DNA from: Arthrobacter_E sp044748305
Lineage (GTDB): Bacteria > Actinomycetota > Actinomycetes > Actinomycetales > Micrococcaceae
Reading direction: 5' to 3'
DNA: 64,000 nt
NCBI RefSeq assembly: GCF_044748305.1
Contig: NZ_JBIVFT010000007.1
Coordinates: 1-64,000, forward strand
The translations under genes were made by a program, and so were the position numbers. The notes under the pieces are model-generated. The model saw nothing but the letters and a program-made list of their open reading frames with translations. It was not told where the DNA came from and searched no databases. Numbering within the stretch: the first letter of the stretch is position 1; each line of letters begins with the position of its first letter. Positions 62,002 through 64,000 of this stretch are shown one piece after another.

Positions 62002-62745
62002 ATGGTTGCGCGCATGGATCAGGCAACGGACACCACGCTCTTGGCGGATCTTCTACAGGCGCGACGGGGTACGGCGTTCTTCGCCAGGAAGCTCAACGAG
62101 CTGGGTGACGAAGAACTCGACGGCGCCTCCCTGCTGCCCGGATGGAGTCGCCGACACGTTGTAGCTCATGTGGGCTACAACGCCAGGGCTCTGTCCCGTC
62201 TGATCGAATGGGCCGCGACTGGCGTGGAGACGCCGATGTACCCCTCCCCGGAATACCGGGATCGGGAGATCCTTTTCGGGGCCACGCTGAGCCCTGCGGC
62301 ACTCCGTAACCTCTTCGACCACTCCGCGGTGCATCTGAATGTGGAATGGCGCGATCTTTCCGATGAGTCCTGGGAGGCCCGGGTCCGGACCGCTCAGGGC
62401 AGGAACGTGGCCGCTGGCGAAACCGTCTGGCTGCGCACACGTGAAGTCTGGGTGCATGCCGTGGACCTGGCCAACGGCGCCGGGTTCGAGGACATTCCTG
62501 ATTCGATCCTGCGCAGATTTCTGGACGACATCACCGCATCCTGGCGTGTAAGGGGGACCGATCAGGGCCTCCGGATCGAGGTCCCTCTGGACGCCGGAAC
62601 CCTGGCCAGGGGAGATCTGGCATCGCCGCGTGCGCGACTGGTCACCGGCTCATTGCCCGCGATCACCGCCTGGGCCGCGGGGCGGGGCGCCAAAGGGGTT
62701 TCGCAGGATCGCGGCCCACTCCTTCCCGCCCCTCCGTGGATCTGA
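62002..62745 (+). CDS. Mycothiol-dependent maleylpyruvate isomerase
   Basis: Isomerises maleylpyruvate to fumarylpyruvate with mycothiol. About 247 residues of the DinB-like MDMPI family. The N-terminal domain carries LLPGWSRRHVVAHVGYNARAL with the metal-binding His, and WLRTREVWVHAVDLANG gives the Glu/His/Asp ligands. It has the SCP2-like C-terminal part. It starts 4 nt after the FAH stop. Its cofactor points to an actinobacterium. Confidence 0.94.
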   Translation: MVARMDQATDTTLLADLLQARRGTAFFARKLNELGDEELDGASLLPGWSRRHVVAHVGYNARALSRLIEWAATGVETPMYPSPEYRDREILFGATLSPAALRNLFDHSAVHLNVEWRDLSDESWEARVRTAQGRNVAAGETVWLRTREVWVHAVDLANGAGFEDIPDSILRRFLDDITASWRVRGTDQGLRIEVPLDAGTLARGDLASPRARLVTGSLPAITAWAAGRGAKGVSQDRGPLLPAPPWI

Positions 62746-62822
62746 ACCGTCTTTTCTGCCCTTATCTTCCGCTTCCGCCCCTCCCGCCGTGACAATGCTG
62801 CGGTTTCCTGAAAGTGAAGACC

Positions 62823-64000
62823 ATGAATCACACGACTTCTCCCGCCCGGCACTTCATCAACGGTGAGTTGTGCGACTCCGCCGCCGTGGCCGAATCGCAT
62901 AGCCCTGCCGACGGCCGGGTCCTGGGTGGCTTCCACCTCGCCGACGCCGAGGACGGCGCCCGGATGATCGCCGTCGCCCGTGCCGCCTTTCAAGAGGGAC
63001 CGTGGAGCCGGGACCGGCATCTGCGGCACAAGGTTCTGAATCAGATCGCCGACGCCATCGAACGGCGTACCGAGGACTTCGTCCTCCTTCTCTCCCAGGA
63101 GAATGGCAAAACCCTCGCCGAGGCGGGCTTTGAGCTCAGTCTGACCGTGCCGAAACTTCGCTACTACGCGGCTCTGGCGCTCAGCGACTCGGGGCGGGCC
63201 ATGGAAGTCTCGCCGGGGCTTCAGATGAGGGCCGTCCCCGAACCGGTCGGGGTCGCCGGAGTGATCGTGCCGTGGAACTCACCGGTGGTCCTCGCCGTCC
63301 GGTCCTTTGCGCCGGCCCTTGCCGCAGGCTGCACGGTGGCCATGAAGCTGCCCGCGCAGACCGGGCTGGTGAACGGTCTCCTGCACCAGGTGTTGGCGGA
63401 GATCCCGGATCTTCCCGCCGGGGTCATCAACTCCGTGACCGAAAGCGGCTCTGAGGTTGCCAAGCTCCTGGTGGATTCGCCGGATGTGGATGTGCTCAGC
63501 TACACCGGAAGTACTGCCGTCGGACGTGCCATCATGTCCAATGCCGCCGTCAACCTCAAGAAGCTGTCTCTTGAGCTGGGCGGCAAGACACCGATGATCG
63601 TCTTCGACGACGCCGACCTCGATCAGGCGGTCCCCGTCCTCACCGCAGCGGTCACCACCTTCGGCGGCCAGTTCTGCATGACCGGCAGCAGAGTCCTCGT
63701 GCAGTCCGGTATCGCTGAGCGGCTGGCTGAGCGGCTGAGCGAATCGTTGTCTGCAGTGAAGGTGGGGCCCGGCGATGACCCGGCCAGCCAGATGGGTCCC
63801 ATGATCGATGCGGCGAATGCGCGCCGCGTCGACACCCTGGTGGAGGAAGCCGATGACTATGCCACCATCCTGGTGCGCGGCGGGCTCATGCCGTCAGAGG
63901 ACGGGACCGAGAACGGCTACTACCGTCCTTCGCTCGTTCAGGTCGATGACGTCTCCTCCAGGATCGTCCAGGAGGAGGTCTTCGGCCCGGTGGCGACCTT
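62823..64000 (+). CDS. Aldehyde dehydrogenase, cut by the window end
   Basis: Open from ATG 62823 to the last base. Seen: HFINGELCDSAAVAESHSPA, the cofactor site VPEPVGVAGVIVPWNSPVVL, the catalytic Glu in LSLELGGKTPMIV and the nucleophilic Cys in TFGGQFCMTGSRVLVQ. The 392 residues present are most of the usual ~480. It lies 77 bp after the isomerase. It may oxidise an aromatic or other aldehyde feeding gentisate, for example a salicylaldehyde-like compound, but that is inference. Confidence 0.93.
   Translation, partial: MNHTTSPARHFINGELCDSAAVAESHSPADGRVLGGFHLADAEDGARMIAVARAAFQEGPWSRDRHLRHKVLNQIADAIERRTEDFVLLLSQENGKTLAEAGFELSLTVPKLRYYAALALSDSGRAMEVSPGLQMRAVPEPVGVAGVIVPWNSPVVLAVRSFAPALAAGCTVAMKLPAQTGLVNGLLHQVLAEIPDLPAGVINSVTESGSEVAKLLVDSPDVDVLSYTGSTAVGRAIMSNAAVNLKKLSLELGGKTPMIVFDDADLDQAVPVLTAAVTTFGGQFCMTGSRVLVQSGIAERLAERLSESLSAVKVGPGDDPASQMGPMIDAANARRVDTLVEEADDYATILVRGGLMPSEDGTENGYYRPSLVQVDDVSSRIVQEEVFGPVAT

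Overview
The window comes from a high-G+C actinobacterium, most likely a Micrococcaceae member of the Arthrobacter group. The evidence is the codon usage, a mycothiol-type maleylpyruvate isomerase, a sortase-anchored surface-protein tail, the purM-purF layout and an actinobacterial-style type I-E CRISPR-Cas locus. No rRNA, tRNA, transposase or phage gene was recognised. One run of N (36313-36407) lies inside the CRISPR array.

Layout: 1-3.8 kb holds the end of a cell-wall-anchored protein and an amino-acid permease / TetR / P1 peptidase operon. 3.8-7.1 kb holds purM, purF and a small membrane protein. 7.2-8.1 kb holds uraH-uraD (urate breakdown). 8.2-14.0 kb holds a Cache-domain protein and GntR regulator divergent from a polyamine-type ABC transporter. 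14.2-18.4 kb holds a nuclease-like protein between two matching palindromes, then an aldehyde dehydrogenase / DUF779 / GAF-regulator cluster. 18.5-26.1 kb holds bcp and the allantoin-glyoxylate genes (allB, glycerate kinase, gcl, glxR, hyi). With uraD and uraH these form most of a urate-to-glycerate route.

26.1-38.8 kb holds the complete type I-E cas operon (cas3-casA-casB-casC-casD-casE-cas1-cas2) and an array of at least 45 repeats. Two features stand out. First, just upstream of cas3, on the opposite strand, is a degenerate two-repeat mini-CRISPR. Its spacer matches a nearby site in the cas upstream region, with mismatches at the Cascade-tolerated positions 6, 12, 18 and 24. This looks like a Cas-autoregulating guide (CreR type). 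Second, cas2 carries an in-frame stop at codon 14, so new spacer acquisition is probably lost or impaired. The array changes repeat type sharply at 37637 and carries a three-spacer duplication.

38.9-64 kb is ordinary accessory and metabolic chromosome: a VOC protein, a secreted protein, gamma-glutamyltransferase, a LacI-regulated esterase pair with an MFS transporter, an ArsR/SRPBCC pair, an AAA ATPase, a second APC permease, and a Nudix regulator divergent from a stomatin-like protein and an atypical NAD-kinase-like protein with a clear shared operator. It ends with small enzymes and an IclR-controlled gentisate pathway (dioxygenase, FAH hydrolase, maleylpyruvate isomerase, aldehyde dehydrogenase running off the end).

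Long, nearly perfect palindromes (arms 15-31 bp) recur between genes. They fall into families in which the centre or ends are conserved while the arms differ yet stay complementary.
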